Part shown: positions 1 through 11,898 of the stretch, in pieces
Layout of the letters: each line of letters starts with the position of its first letter
How positions within the stretch are numbered: position 1 is the stretch's first letter
Assembly: GCA_021397845.1 (NCBI GenBank)
Contig: CM038038.1
Coordinates: 70,044,748 to 70,108,747 of the forward strand
Length of the DNA: 64,000 nt
Direction of reading: 5' to 3'
From: Areca catechu
Taxonomy: Eukaryota > Streptophyta > Magnoliopsida > Arecales > Arecaceae
Made by a program: the position numbers and the translations under genes
The notes under the pieces: model-generated
Databases searched by the model: none
What the model saw: only the letters and a program-made list of their open reading frames with translations
What the model was told of the DNA's origin: nothing

Positions 1-1549
1 TGACACGTTGCTAGACGTCAATCTTGTCTTGTGGGTTGATCAAGTTCAAGATCACATGTTAGGAAGAATCCTAATTGATCGATTTGGGTAAGCCCGGTTT
101 GACCTAAATCGATTAGAAAGAGTTCTAATCAAATTAGGTCAACTTGTATTCGAACCCACTGCTGGCTAGATGTGGAACCCAATGGGTCACACACTTAAGA
201 GGGGTGATCAAGAATTTAATTTGGAATTAAATCGTCTTTGCAAGATAACACTCTAGCAGGTGTTGCAAGCCTTAGCTTCTATTCGGATCGGATTCGAATT
301 AGGGTTCCGGATTGGTTCAAATTGAGTTCTAATTGGACCTAATTAGACCCTAATTAAGAAAAACGGGAATGTGGCTAACCCTATTGGCTAGCCATGTAGC
401 TTGGCTAGCCTCCCCACCCACCCCCTTTTATTTTTCACGCCAAACACCAAGAGTCCATGCGCATATGGACTCTTGGCGCGCCTTAAGGAAGAGTCCATGG
501 CGCATGGACTCTTGGCGCGCCCCAAATAAATTCTCCGATGTTTTTATTTGGGCGGCCTCCTTCTTAAGTGATTAGTGCACCTTCTCTCCCCCCTTGGATG
601 AGAATCCAACGGCTGATGGGATTTTGAGAAAGAAAGAAAGCGCTAACTCCTCCCGGGCGCGCGAAATAACATCTCTTCGGAGATGAAAAGTCGCGACTTC
701 CTTCCTTTTAAAACACCGCGGTTTTTCCTTTAAGAAGAGCCGTGGGATTTAATCTGGAAGGCCATGAGATGGGAGGATGGGGCATGAGAAATTGGAAAGG
801 GCGTGAGAAAGAAATTACGGAGAGGTGTGTAGGCGCCTATCTGATTTCTATTTAAAGGGTCGGGAAAAATCAGAACATTAAGTAATCTTTTTCTTTCTTC
901 CTCTCCTGAAGACTCTTTTATTTTTTCTTGCTCTTGCATTGTTTCCTCTACAGAGTAAACCTCTGTCGAAACTCTGCTACTGAACAAGATAAAAGTAAAA
1001 GTCTCCGACGGTAAAGAAAAGAAAGAAGTTCTGATTTCTTCCTTTCTTTCATACATTAAGACATCATTGTCTTAATTTCTCCTCCAACTTAAGACAAGCC
1101 TATGTCCTCTTAGGACAAGGTCTTTTTCTTCAAGACAAGGGTGTCTAAAGGGCCAAGGTCTTGGTGGAAGGAGGAGAAGGAGTCAAGGAAAGGAAAGCAA
1201 GCCTTTGTGTGGAGGAATTCAAGCCATAGTCCAAGCAATTGAGTTCTAGGAAGAAGAACTCAATAGAAGGAACCTTTGAAAAGAAGATAGAGTTGTCTTG
1301 ATCACTGCTCTGTGTGGATCACCATCGGAGGGCGGACACTTGGATGCCTGGTGAATTCAATCAGCCCCTTCAACATCAACTTTGTTGGAATTAGCGATTA
1401 CAGGTTGGTACTCTAATTCTAACAATCTATATTTGAATGTTAGTATGTATGTTTTAATTAGTAAAAGGAGATCTTGGCTAAGGGATTTCGGTGCAAATTT
1501 CATCATTTTGAAATTACACTTCCGCTGCGGTGCACCTAAAACCCCAACA
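1..1549 (+). mobile_element. Element X: 3' part of a probable Ty1/copia-type LTR
   Basis: No convincing protein is encoded here. The segment ends in ...aaaccccaaca, and the stretch before it (cttccgctgcgg near 1519-1530) is like the U5 end of many plant copia LTRs, which close in CAACA. Immediately after, at 1550, the LTR of element A begins with its first two bases missing. The simplest reading is that X inserted at the extreme edge of A. A TATA-like tatttaaag lies near 849. The left end is outside the window and no second copy is present, so the family call rests on terminal bases only. Confidence 0.45.
446..522. repeat. Tandem pair of ~36-bp units, each with an inverted repeat
   Basis: Two near-identical units lie head to tail, each reading gagtccat-(spacer)-atggactc followed by ttggcgcgcc. 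Each unit can fold on itself, and the pair can also fold together. It lies in the X LTR, probably upstream of its promoter. No protein match is seen in this stretch. Confidence 0.7.
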
Positions 1550-2889
1550 ATGGGGGACAAAAATAAAATGATAAATGGAGAGTTTTATCAAGCTAACCAG
1601 CAAGCAAACTTGAGCAATTAATTATCAAATTAATAGGCTAAATTAATCCAAGAAAAAATTTTTCATAAGGAGACTAGTTGATCTAATTTTTAAGTCCTGC
1701 AATATAGATCTAGTTCAAAATAAGGATTAGGATCTTCATGGCAAGGAAACCATTACTACCAGGGTAAGTTAACCTTCAAATGATCAGATCTAATGAAGCT
1801 TAGGAAGAGCTTTCCTACCAACAATGATGGCTAATTATTTGGTGAAAGAAAGAGCTCTCATCACTCAAGGATTGAGGCCTAGAAGTCAAGATTGGCACTC
1901 TCTACTTTGAGACTCACCTTGGCCTTGACCCATGTCATGGAGACTTTCATCCTTGATCTAGGAACCTGAGAGAACCTACCAAGAAATTTGGGATTATACA
2001 TGAAAGAAGAATTGGAGTTGGAATGGAAACAAAGAGAAAAGGAAAAAGAAGAAAGTGGCCGGCGGCTTGGGACTTGGAGCTTGATCATAGATCCATCAAT
2101 GGGCATCCCATTCTTTACTCCTTCCAAGAGCACTCTTCACTCTTAAACTCAAACTTAGAAAACTCTCATTCTCTCCTTGGATAAGGATCTATACACTCAA
2201 ACTAGCTAGAAAACTTTCACTCCAAACAAGAACTCAAGAAAACTAGAACACAAGGAAACAATCCTTTCATTAATTCAATTCATAGCATAGAATGAATACA
2301 ACGAGAGCCTAGGGGCCCTATTTATAGGATCAATGCTAGGAATTTCATCCAAGGGTGGAGAGGAGGGGATAAGGATGGCTTAGTTGGCTCCAATAATTTT
2401 TAGGTAAGTGGTTTTAACTAAAAACAAATTATTGATAGAATGTTACAACCACTTGATATGTGGCATTCTAGAAGGTCTTCATGTGGTTGTCAAATGCTGA
2501 TGTGGAGGCCTAGCAGTCATTAGAGGTGGCGCCCCACATGTCATTTGTTGGAAGGTATCTTTTTGTTCCCCATAAAAGTCTTGATGTAGTGTAATTTCTT
2601 CTCCCCCAAGGTTTCTTGATGAGGTGTCCCCCCATATGAAAATTTTGGCTTCAAGTATTGGCTTGAATTGGGCTTGAATGGCTTGAATTGGACTTTGAAG
2701 AGGTGGCTTTCCATCATGCTTTGAGCTTGAGTTGACTTATGAAAAATTATCTTCTTCCATGTGTTGACTCATGAGTATGCTTCAAAAAAATTTGGGACTT
2801 GTTTCATGGCTCAAGATTTTATTAACTATTGCTGCAAAAACAAAGTTAGTTAATCAAAGTATATATTCTTATTATTGATGTCCTCATCA
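1550..2889 (-). repeat. Element A, 3' LTR (left copy)
   Basis: It begins at atgggggacaaaa and ends at gtcctcatca. It repeats at 6408-6794, 11899-12626 and 41181-41393. The first two bases (tg) expected from the other copy are replaced by the end of X. The short frames inside it show no known family. Confidence 0.85.
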
Positions 2890-3340
2890 ATTATCCCGGG
2901 GTGGAAAAAAAGGCTCGACTCCATCGAGTAGGAATTCATCTGGCTTTGGTGATACTCTAAGAGGTCAGGGTCGATTCTTTATAAGTCCTCTCGAGTGATC
3001 CATGAATCTTTGGAATAAGGTCATCTTTGCCAGTGAACCAAGTAGTGTTGATAGTCTTTGTTTTGAGTAGTGATAATCTTGTCATCTAAGATTCGCTCAT
3101 TCCTATCTTGCTGCTTTGGTAATATGGCTAGTGGACACTCAAGGGTTGGTTCACTCTCAAAGGTGTATCATGCTTGAATAGCTCACTAGGTATCATTGTT
3201 GGTTCCTTATACTTTACTAGATCTGAAATGTTGAAAGTGAAACTGATACCAAAGTCGGATGGTATATCTAGTACATATTAGGTCCAATTTTTCTTACTAT
3301 TTTGAAAAGGACCTATACCACGGGCATATAATCGTTTTGA
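2890..3340 (-). pseudogene. Element A: remnant of integrase C-terminus and chromodomain-like tail
   Basis: Read on the minus strand, this matches the end of element C's integrase region (29538-30000) and the same part of B (14082-14560). Recognisable are the serine-rich final stretch next to the polypurine run (+ strand ttatcccgggg), the chromodomain-like tail and the integrase end. There are several stops and shifts, so it cannot encode a protein. It sits directly beside the 3' LTR, the normal place for the end of pol. Confidence 0.65.
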
Positions 3341-3890
3341 CCCTAATAAAGACATAGTCTCATTCCTGAAATTCTTTAGATTTTCTTACAAAATTTAGCC
3401 ATATGCTTGTTAATTTTATTTCTCAAAATTTGTTTTACTAATCATGCTATGCATATAACTCTCGTAATCATGGATACTTATGCATGGGATACCAAATGAC
3501 AAGAGACAAATGCAAATGATACTAAATGATAAAAGACAAACAAAAATAAAATAAGCTCAAATGGACTTTATTATCTATGGACTAAACTTTATTGTTGGGC
3601 TAGGAAACAAGGTTCCTAATTTCCAATATTCCCTAAATGGCTTTGAAGACTCTGGCACAAAATTTCAGGTAGGTGGTAGTGAATCTTAATTTGGCTCCCA
3701 ACATATGCCAAAGAGTCTTAATAAAGTAATTGTTGAATATCACTGGGACTAGATTAATGGTATGGTAGATATCCCAGTCGGGTGGGATAGAAGAGTGAAT
3801 TAAACATAATGGTGGATCAGGATGGTGGATGTTCAGAAATGGGGAATTAGGGATATTGTTAGAGAAAATATTTTGTAGGGTTTTCAAAGG
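3341..3890 (-). pseudogene. Element A: decayed integrase-core fragment and deletion junction
   Basis: A minus-strand frame at 3633-3887 contains a stretch resembling the integrase core just before the second catalytic block in element C (compare YFWKILWHKLGTKLKF in C). It is followed upstream not by the rest of integrase, RNase H and RT but by the gag linker. Protease, RT, RNase H and the first half of integrase are therefore absent. The same join is seen in F (about 49133-49240) and, less clearly, in B (about 14750-14850). Confidence 0.5.
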
Positions 3891-4304
3891 CTATACAGCT
3901 TCTTGGGGTTGATCCGTAGGGTTTTGTTCTTTAATGATCAATATCCCAATATGTGATCCTTCATCGATCTCTAGATCTAAACCTTCAACATCAATTAATT
4001 CTGGATTTTCTATGTTATCCTCAGATTGATCTCCATGGTTTTGTCCTTGAATTTCATTTTGATCATCTCTGTTGTTGATTTCTTTAGGCTGGGTAATTAT
4101 TTTATCTTCAAGTAATTGTTCTTGATTATATTCATCCATAAGGTTAGACTCAGTTTCATAAACTTCTTCCTTAAGTTCTTCAACGGATTTAGGATTTTCT
4201 CTTTCTAGCCCTTCATTTGGACAAGACTTTGATTTTATTTCATCCTTAAATTCTTCAAAAGGTTCAGGAGATTTTTCCTCTAATTCTTCCATGGTTTTAG
4301 TCAC
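3891..4304 (-). pseudogene. Element A: acidic gag-to-protease linker remnant (137 aa frame)
   Basis: The 137-residue frame is very rich in Glu, Asp, Asn and Gln and has no zinc knuckle. It resembles the acidic linker between gag and protease in element C (about 33060-33130) and the matching parts of B (15190-15516) and F (49133-49870), sharing an EEVYE-type start and a DEY block. It is probably structural spacer protein without enzymatic function. Whether it is translated is unknown. It is the longest frame left in A. Confidence 0.5.
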
Positions 4305-4379
4305 TTCTTCATCTCCCTCATACTTATTGAATTTAGCAATATATTTAAATGCAATTTTATCACCTTGTCTTAATTTGTA

Positions 4380-4918
4380 CCATTAGGTTGGAAGATTTTG
4401 CTTATAAGATTTGCCTAGGTACTTTTTCCTCAACTTACTCTACTATCTCTCCAAGTAATTATTTTATCCCCACTATAATAACTTTTATGCTCAACATGTT
4501 CCCAATATGACTTAACATATCGGATTAGCTTTAATTTGACAAATTGACATTTCTTTACTTCCAACATTTCATCAAATTTAAAGTACTAATCTATTTTCTT
4601 CTCCCAATCGACATACACCTCAAGGTTTCCATCAAAAGTGGATGCATAGGGTTGATTGCTCCTAAAGACTCTCTCCTCCTAATCTACAAAGCCTTGGTAG
4701 GGTTATCTAAGTTTATACTCAGGGGTGAGATCATGATAATGGGCTCTTGGACCAATGGGAGGTGATTTAGGATTAGTACGGGTCAAGTGATCTTTTTTGA
4801 GGTTCCCAATTTGATTATTTACTTGCCCTAACTCTTTGTTCACGTGTCCTAATTGTTTAGTTAGGATATCAAATTTTTCAGTCAGGGTCCTCATAAAGAA
4901 TTCAAGATTGGGACCCAT
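4380..4918 (-). pseudogene. Element A: degenerate gag
   Basis: Reading right to left, gag starts near 4918 (MGPNLEFF...), with a coiled-coil-like stretch of repeated LTKQLGHVNKELGQ character. It then degrades into a gag core resembling C's FDGSLNPKVYSDWEGEMDQYFEW block at about 4500-4650, with stops and frameshifts. Gag would form the particle coat around the RNA. No intact zinc knuckle was found. It is a relic by comparison with C's gag (33292-34284). Confidence 0.6.
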
Positions 4919-6407
4919 GGATATGTGTAGGACTGTTGGTATAGGGCTTCAGATCAAATGGGCAAGCAGTACAAACTTAACTTCTAGGGCTCCTAGACTT
5001 AAAAATTCAAAATACAGGAATTGACTAAATACTAGTTAAAGTTGTAATTACCTTTTCCATTGGCCAAGTAAGAGGTGGGGTTGCGGGAGACTCCTCTCAC
5101 TTTCACAAGGTCCTAATTAAAAACTACAAGTCCACTTAAGGTGTTTGCCATTGGACCTCTTACCTTAGACATCAATTTCAAGAAGTACAAACTCAACTAA
5201 TATTTGGTCTCATCTTGCACTTGGACCCGACTTGTGGCCGTCCCTAGTTTTAGGTTCCTACTCGATTTCAATTATGATTTAGGTCAATGCAAATGTGGAA
5301 GATTATTTTGGGCCAAGGAATGGTAATGACCTCCTTTTCTTATATTATGATTGAATGCCCTTAATTAGATTTAGGAATGGATGCACAAACAATTCTCTAA
5401 CTAGTTAACACAACAACTAGATTAGCTCAAACATGTGATTTAAACTTGAATTTTAAAAATTATTAAAATTTTTTAAAAAAATTAAATTGAGAATTTTAGT
5501 TTTTGAAGTCCAGATTCCAGAAATCAAATTTTAAAATTTAAATCTTGAATTAGGATTAAAAATTCAATCTAAAAGTTAGAGTTGTTGCAAAATAGTTTCA
5601 GCCCTAACAACTTCCAGTCAACTAGTTTTAAAAATTTAAAATTAAGATTTTAAAATTTCAAAAAAATTAAAATTAAAATTTGAATTGTTAAATCTCTCAG
5701 TGAAGATTCTAGATTCCAAATTTTGAAATTTAATTCCTAAAATTTGGTTAAGAAATTCTTTTTGAAAGCTTGTTGTAAAAGAAAATTTTAGCAGGGAACA
5801 ACTTTCAACTAGCTAGTTTTAAAAATTTAAATTTCAATTTTTATAAAAGTAAAAAAATTTAAAATAAAGCAGATTTGGTTAGCTCTCAGATCAAAATTCT
5901 TGGATTTTAAAGTTTTGACTTCAGATTAACTCTAATTTTGGTTGAGAAAGTAGTTTGAAAACAATTGCTAGAAGGTTCTAGCAATTTAGCTAACTCTTAA
6001 CAACCTGAATTCAAATTTCAAATTCTGAATTCTAAATCCTTCTAAAATTTAAAATTCTAGTGAAAATAACAAAACTTGAAGTCTAGATCTCATATCTAAA
6101 ATTAAAAATTTAGAAAAATATCTTTTTATATTTTCTGAAAATTAAATGAAATGGAAGGCAGAAACAGAACTTCAGAAATGATCTAAGAACTCATATTTCT
6201 AAATCTGTAAATAAAAGGAAAATATTTTTTTGAATTTTATATTTAGAATTCTAAGATAATAAGGTACTAGAAAAATAATTTTTTGGATTTTTTTGATCAA
6301 TGTAAAAAATACTAAACTTCATAAAATATCTGGATGAATACTAGAATAGAAATTTCAGCAATCAAACACTTGACATAGTAAACCATATGCTCTGATACCA
6401 AAAAAAT
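4919..6407 (-). other. Element A: untranslated leader between primer site and gag
   Basis: This is AT-rich sequence with no frame of note. The segment around 5060-5200 (a 'ggtggggttgcgggag...cttaggtg' type run) matches leader sequence in B (16366-16450), E (41394-41480) and F (51330-51420), which places it upstream of gag. Many short aaaattt-type words near 5450-6300 look like drifted simple sequence. The Met-tRNA primer site complement is at 6389-6400. Confidence 0.65.
6389..6400 (-). promoter_or_regulatory. Element A primer-binding site (Met tRNA type)
   Basis: The + strand reads gctctgatacca, the complement of TGGTATCAGAGC, the usual site where initiator-Met tRNA primes plant LTR elements. 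It lies 7 bases left of the LTR start at 6408 and fixes the minus orientation of A. Confidence 0.9.
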
Positions 6408-6794
6408 TGATGGGGGATAAAAATAAAATAATGAATGGAGAGTTTTGGCAAGCTAACCAGCAATTAATTATCAAATAAATGGGCTAAATTAATCTAAGAA
6501 AAGATTTTTCATAAGGAGACTAGTTGATCTAATTTTTAAGTCTCGCAATATAGATCTAGTTCAAAATAAGGATTAAGATCTTCATGGAAAAGAAATCATC
6601 ACTACTAGGACAAGTTAACTTTCAAATGATTAGATCTAATGAAGCTTAGAAAGAGTTTTCCTACCAACAATGATGGCTAATTATTTGGTGGAAGAAAGAG
6701 CTCTCATCACTCAAGGATTGAGGCCTAGAAGTCAAGATTGGCACTCTCTACTTTGAGACTCACCTTGGCCTTGATCCATGTCATGGAGACCTTC
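6408..6794 (-). repeat. Element A, 5' LTR piece 1 of 3
   Basis: It begins tgatgggggataaa and matches 1550-1930. It stops at 6794, where element J begins, and includes the left copy of J's target duplication (ccttc, 6790-6794). Confidence 0.9.
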
Positions 6795-8747
6795 TGTCTC
6801 GTCCCGATCCAATACCTAGATCAGCTACGTGACCGGCCGCATAAGCCTTATGTTTTATCCTAGAGATCATGCAAGGCCTAATCTTCAATTCAACATCCAA
6901 ATAGTGGTAAGGAGCAAATTTTACTAATTATTTATTAATTCCAAGAATTTTTCATAAAATTTAACTAAAATTTAATATAAACTCAGAGAACAGTACCTAA
7001 ACCCTAGCTCCTCACTGACTGGTTCCAAAGCCCAATTGATTTTCCGGATTTGCAACAAAAATATAGAAAAATAGGGATGAGCTGCACAGGCTCAGTAAGT
7101 TATCAACACCTCCAGTATACATACACAAATATGCCATTAATAAATAGCAAGCACAAACACACCATACAACAAGATGTCCATCAATATAATAATATATATC
7201 CAGCAACATGATGCAAATATGTATATTTAATCTCAACCGACTCCGACACGACTATAGATGGCCAACCATTTACTTTACTCTCCTAGTCCTTTTGACTATG
7301 GCCACGATTGGTCCGTGGCTCGCCCCACAAGAGACTAGATCCTAACTCACATACCGAAATCAGTCATGCACCAGTGATCGTCCCACTGGAGGCCCATAAG
7401 GAAAACTAGCTCTGAGTATCACACGAGAAATATGCATCCTATGCATGTGTCTGCCATGCATAGCTAAAATAAGGTAACTAGCTCCTGACTCACATACCGC
7501 TCATCGGTCATGTGCCAGCGATCGCCCCGCTGGAGGCCCACAAGAAGACTAGGTCCTCGTATGATGATAGTCAAACTAGAAAGCACCCACACCAACACAA
7601 TGCACCCACACCAGCACAATACATGCACCCAATGCAATCCAATGCAAATTAAAATATATTACACGTATTTAATAATTCATAAATACATAACATATTTGGT
7701 ATATAATATCAGAGGTCAAGATAACTTACCGAAAAGGATCCACCAACAAGTACATTCAAACCAAGATTTGATCTTCCAAGGACAACATGATCCTGACCAA
7801 CAATTTAAACATATAATTAATTTCTATTTAATAAAACTAAAAAGAAAACTATGTTATCATGAGGCACTCTCCCCAATCCAATTCCAATTATGGTCCAGAA
7901 TTTACCTTTCCTCCATTTCTCTCCTCTCTCCTCTTTCTCTCTCCTCTCTCTTATCTTTCTCTCTCCTCTCTCTCTCTTTCCTCGCCCACGATGGTGGGGG
8001 ACCTCGCGAATGAGCCATCGATGGCAGCTCCAGCCACCGGGAACCACCCCGGCGACAGACTCTCAGGTAGGTTTCTCTCTTTATTTCTCTCTCTTCATAT
8101 ATATTTTTTCTTTTCCCGCTTTTTTTTTTATTTTCCTTCTTTTCTTTTTTTTTCATGGAACAGAGGCCCTCCCCCCATTTTGTTTTTTTTTTCTTTCTTT
8201 CTTCTCCCAAACTCCCCTACTCTCCTCCTTGATTCAACCGCCGGCCATGAGAGATGATCGTCGGAAAGGACTTGACGGACTGGCGGTGCAGCCACCGTTG
8301 ATCCACAGCCCAAATAACTCGAAACCAAACAAAACCGGATTTTATCCTTCCTAAAAAAAATTAAATAAGGTAAACAAACTCACCGGCATTTGAAGAGCTC
8401 TTTGCTACTCGCCGGAGATGAGGAAGACGGCGTGGAAAGAGGTTGATGTGGCTCGATCTGGCAGTGATGAGGGAGGATTTAAAGGAAATCTCCAATGGGT
8501 TTCCTTACCGTTTATGAAGCAAAGACCACACCGATCGGAGTTCTAAACCATTCCAAACTCATCGCCGACACCACCCCTCTCCTCCACGACTCCTCTCCCG
8601 ACTTCTCCGGTGACCTTCCCAACCGGATAAGGGTGAGAAAGCCTCTCCTGTTCTGGTTCTTCTCCATTTTTTTTTCTGGGTTTCGGGTGAAGTCGGCAAG
8701 GGCTATCACTTCAGCCCACAACGCCCAAAACATGGGCGGGCCTCATA
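6795..8747 (-). repeat. Element J, 3' LTR
   Basis: It begins tgtctcgtcccgatcc and is repeated at 9885-11893. It contains a direct repeat pair around 7320-7560 (ctcacataccg...ggaggcccacaag type), a long CT-rich tract at 7915-7985, and poly-T-rich runs near 8100-8200. Frames on both strands across the CT tract are low-complexity (Ser/Leu/Phe or Arg/Glu) and not credible proteins. The segment tcaggtaggtttctctct near 8063 looks like a splice donor, but no transcript can be argued. Confidence 0.88.
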
Positions 8748-9884
8748 TTCTCCACTCCTAACAAAAATTTCATCCTTGAAATTTAAAAACAAATTTAGGT
8801 CTTTCGAAACTCAAATATACATGATCCAAAATTCATATATACCATTTGACCCAAATTCAATAATCCCAATAAGAGCTCCTATTCACATGTCATCATACAC
8901 TTTAATCCTAATATCTTTAGTCCACCACACTTTCGCTGCGTACTCTAATATAAATTTTCAAATCCTCTAACTCCATTAAGTGAATTTCTAACAAGGATAT
9001 CCATTTCATTAGAATCTACACCAAATAAAATAAGATCAAAGCTATTAAATTTTCTTGTCCTTACCAAGTCTCGAGTAAATCACATCAAATATAAACTTAA
9101 ATTCATTTTCTACATTCAAAACCTTTGCATAAAATTGTACCGTCCATATCAAATTTAGGATCCTAACATTAATCAATTAAGAATTGAATACACATATTTA
9201 GCACACTATACTTCCAGGTCAACACTTTTAAAGCTCGGTCTAATCCATTTATCAAAGATAAAAATACATCTTATCTAGCCCTCCAATATCCATAATATGC
9301 TTACTTATCATGATCAAATATTATCAACCATTTAGTCTCATGCAAGATCAATCTCTACAAAAATCATATTCCAGATCTTACACACAGTACCTAGGGATTA
9401 GAAATCCAACTTTGAATCCATTCCAATTGGTCATAACATTAAGTTCAAATATCACAATCCATAGTGATCACAATCTAAAATTTTAATATCACTTAATCAT
9501 ATCCTAACTACTTATGTTGGTCTCAAGTAATCATAACCCAAACTTCGATATCAATCAATCATGCCTTAATAATCATCTTATTAATTATATCAAAACAAGA
9601 TTCCCAAAGTAAATCAAATACATAACTCAAAATACACCTCCATATATCCATTATCTAGTCTCGATAATATCCTTCCAAAAATTAAGCTAAGAGAATTTAA
9701 TCATTTTATTTGTGCAAGCCTTCTACACTTAACAAAAATCCTTGGAGCTATAGCATACACCTATCAAAGGGAATTAAATAATTTCTCAGTATCGATAATT
9801 ATTCTAGAATATTCAATCAAAAACCTAATTCTATCCCACTCTCACTAAGTCATCTGATCTTAAACCTTTGCTCTGATACCACTC
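8748..9884 (-). other. Element J: non-coding interior
   Basis: This AT-rich stretch contains no frame of note on either strand. On the minus strand a purine-rich run (reverse complement of ttctccactcctaac, 8748-8762) next to the 3' LTR can serve as polypurine tract. At the other end lies the primer site (9870-9881). These are the parts needed in cis for copying by a helper element. Confidence 0.75.
9870..9881 (-). promoter_or_regulatory. Element J primer-binding site (Met tRNA type)
   Basis: The complement of TGGTATCAGAGC ends three bases before the LTR at 9885. It shows that J is transcribed right to left. Confidence 0.9.
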
Positions 9885-11893
9885 TGTCACGTCCCGATCC
9901 AATACCTAGATCGGCTACGCAACCGGCCGTATAAGCCCTAGGTTTTATCCTAGAGATCATGTAAGGCCTAATCTTCAATTCAACATCCAAATAGTGGTAA
10001 GGAACATATTTTACTAATTATTTATTGATTCCAAGAATTCTTCATAAAATTCAACTAAAATTTAATATAAACTCAGAGATCAATACCTAAATCCTAGCTC
10101 ATCACTGACTGGTTTCAAAGCCTAATTGATTTTCTGGATCTGCAATAAAAATATAGAAAAATAGGGGTGAGCTACATAGGCTCAGTAAGTTATCAACACC
10201 TCCAGTATACATACACAAATATGCCATTAATAAATAGCAAGCACAAACACAACATACAACAAGATGTCCATCAATATAATAATATATATCCAGCAACATG
10301 ATGCAAATATGTATACTTAATCTCAACCGACATCGACACGACTATAGATGGCCAACCATTTACTTTACTCTCCTAGTCCATTTGACTATGGCCACAATCA
10401 GCCCGTGGCTCACCCCACAAGAGACTAGATCCTAACTCACATACCGAAACTGGTCATGCGCCAGTGATCGCCCCACTGGAGGCCCACAAGGAAAACTAGC
10501 TCTGAGTATCACACGAGAAACATGCATCCTTTGCATGTGCCTGCCATGCATAGCTAAAATAAGGCAACTAGCTCTTGACTCACATACCGCTCATCGATCA
10601 TGTGCTAGCGATCGCCCCGCTAGAGGCCCACAAGAAGACTAGGTCCTCGTATGATCATAGTCAGACTAGAAGCACCCACACCAACATAATGCACCCACAC
10701 TAACACAATGCACCCACACCAGCACAATGTATGCACCCAATGCAATCCAATGCAATCCAATGTAAATTAAAATATATTACATGTATTTAATAATTCATAA
10801 ATACAATACATATTTGGCATATAATATTAGAGATCAAGATAACTTACCGAAAAGGATCCATCGACAAGTACAATTCAAACCTAGATCTGATCTTCCAAGG
10901 ACAATGATGATCTTGACCAATAATTTAAATATATAATTAATTTCTATTTAATAAAACTAAAAAGAAAATAATGTTATCATGGGGCACTCTCCCCAATCCA
11001 ATTCCAATTCTAGTCCAGAATTTACCTTTCCTCCATTTCTCTCCTCTCTCCTCTTTCTCTCTCCTCTCTCTCCTCTTTCTCTCTCCTCTCTCTCTCTTTC
11101 CTCGCCCATGATGGTGGGGGACCTCACGAGTGAGCCATCGATGGCAACTCCAGCCATCGAGAACCACCCTGGTGACAGACTCTCAGGTAGGTTTCTCTCT
11201 CTTTCTCACTCTTCATATATTTTTTTTTTCTTTTCCCCCTTTTTTTTATTTTCCTTCTTTTCTTTTTTTTTCATGGAACAGAGGCCCTCCCCCCTATTTT
11301 GTTTTTTTTTTCTTTCTTTCTTCTCCCAAACTCCCCTGCTCTCTTCCTTGATTCAACCGAACCACCCTCTCCCCCGGTTGCCGGCGTCGGCCATGAGAGA
11401 CGATCGTCGAAAAGGACTCGACGGACTGGCGGTGCAGCCACCAATGATCCACGGCCCAAATAACTCAAAATCAAACAAAATCAGATTTTATCCTTCCTAA
11501 AAAAAATTAAATAAGGTAAACGAACTCACCGGCATTTGAAGAGCTCTTCGCTGCTCGCCGGAGATGAGGAAGATGGCGTGGAAAGAGGTTGATGTGGCTC
11601 GATCTGGCAGCGATGCAGGAGGATTTAAAGGAAACCCCCAATGGGTTTCCTCACCGTTTGGGAAGCGAAGACCACGCTGATCGGAGTTCTAACCCATTCC
11701 AAACTCATTGCCGACACCGCCCCTCTCCTCCATGATTCCTCTCCCGACTTCTCCGGTGACCTTCCCAGCCGGATAAGGGTGAGAAAGCCTCCCCTGTTTC
11801 GGTTCTTCTCCATTTTTTTTTCTGGGTTTCGGGTGAAGTCGGTAAGGGCTGCCGACTTCAGCCCGCAATGCCCAAAACATGGACGGCCTCACA
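9885..11893 (-). repeat. Element J, 5' LTR
   Basis: It begins tgtcacgtcccgatcc and ends ggacggcctcaca. It matches 6795-8747 with scattered substitutions and short indels. For example, it carries an insertion near 11355-11395 and lacks bases at the very end that the other copy keeps. The right target duplication is ccttc, 11894-11898. Confidence 0.9.
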
Positions 11894-11898
11894 CCTTC

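Larger units (their letters stand above)
6795..11893 (-). mobile_element. Element J: LTR retrotransposon without coding interior (LARD-like)
   Basis: Two ~2-kb LTRs (6795-8747 and 9885-11893) flank 1137 bp of non-coding DNA. The target duplication ccttc is exact (6790-6794 and 11894-11898), and the element ends in TG and CA. The primer site complement gctctgatacca at 9870-9881 sets the orientation as minus. In element orientation the LTR ends ...gggacgtgaca, as in many plant Ty3/gypsy elements. No gag or pol frame exists, so it must have used enzymes from another element. It sits in the right LTR of A. Confidence 0.9.

Noticed and set aside
7510..8354. Several overlapping frames of 130-170 codons, and their copies at 10979-11500
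   Set aside because: They run over CT- and T-rich tracts in J's LTR and read as Ser/Leu/Phe strings or, on the other strand, Arg/Glu strings. Their recurrence in both LTRs reflects duplication, not selection.
9870..9881. tRNA-like words (gctctgatacca and complements) at several places
   Set aside because: They are 12-base primer sites matching the tRNA 3' end, not tRNA genes; no cloverleaf can be built around them.
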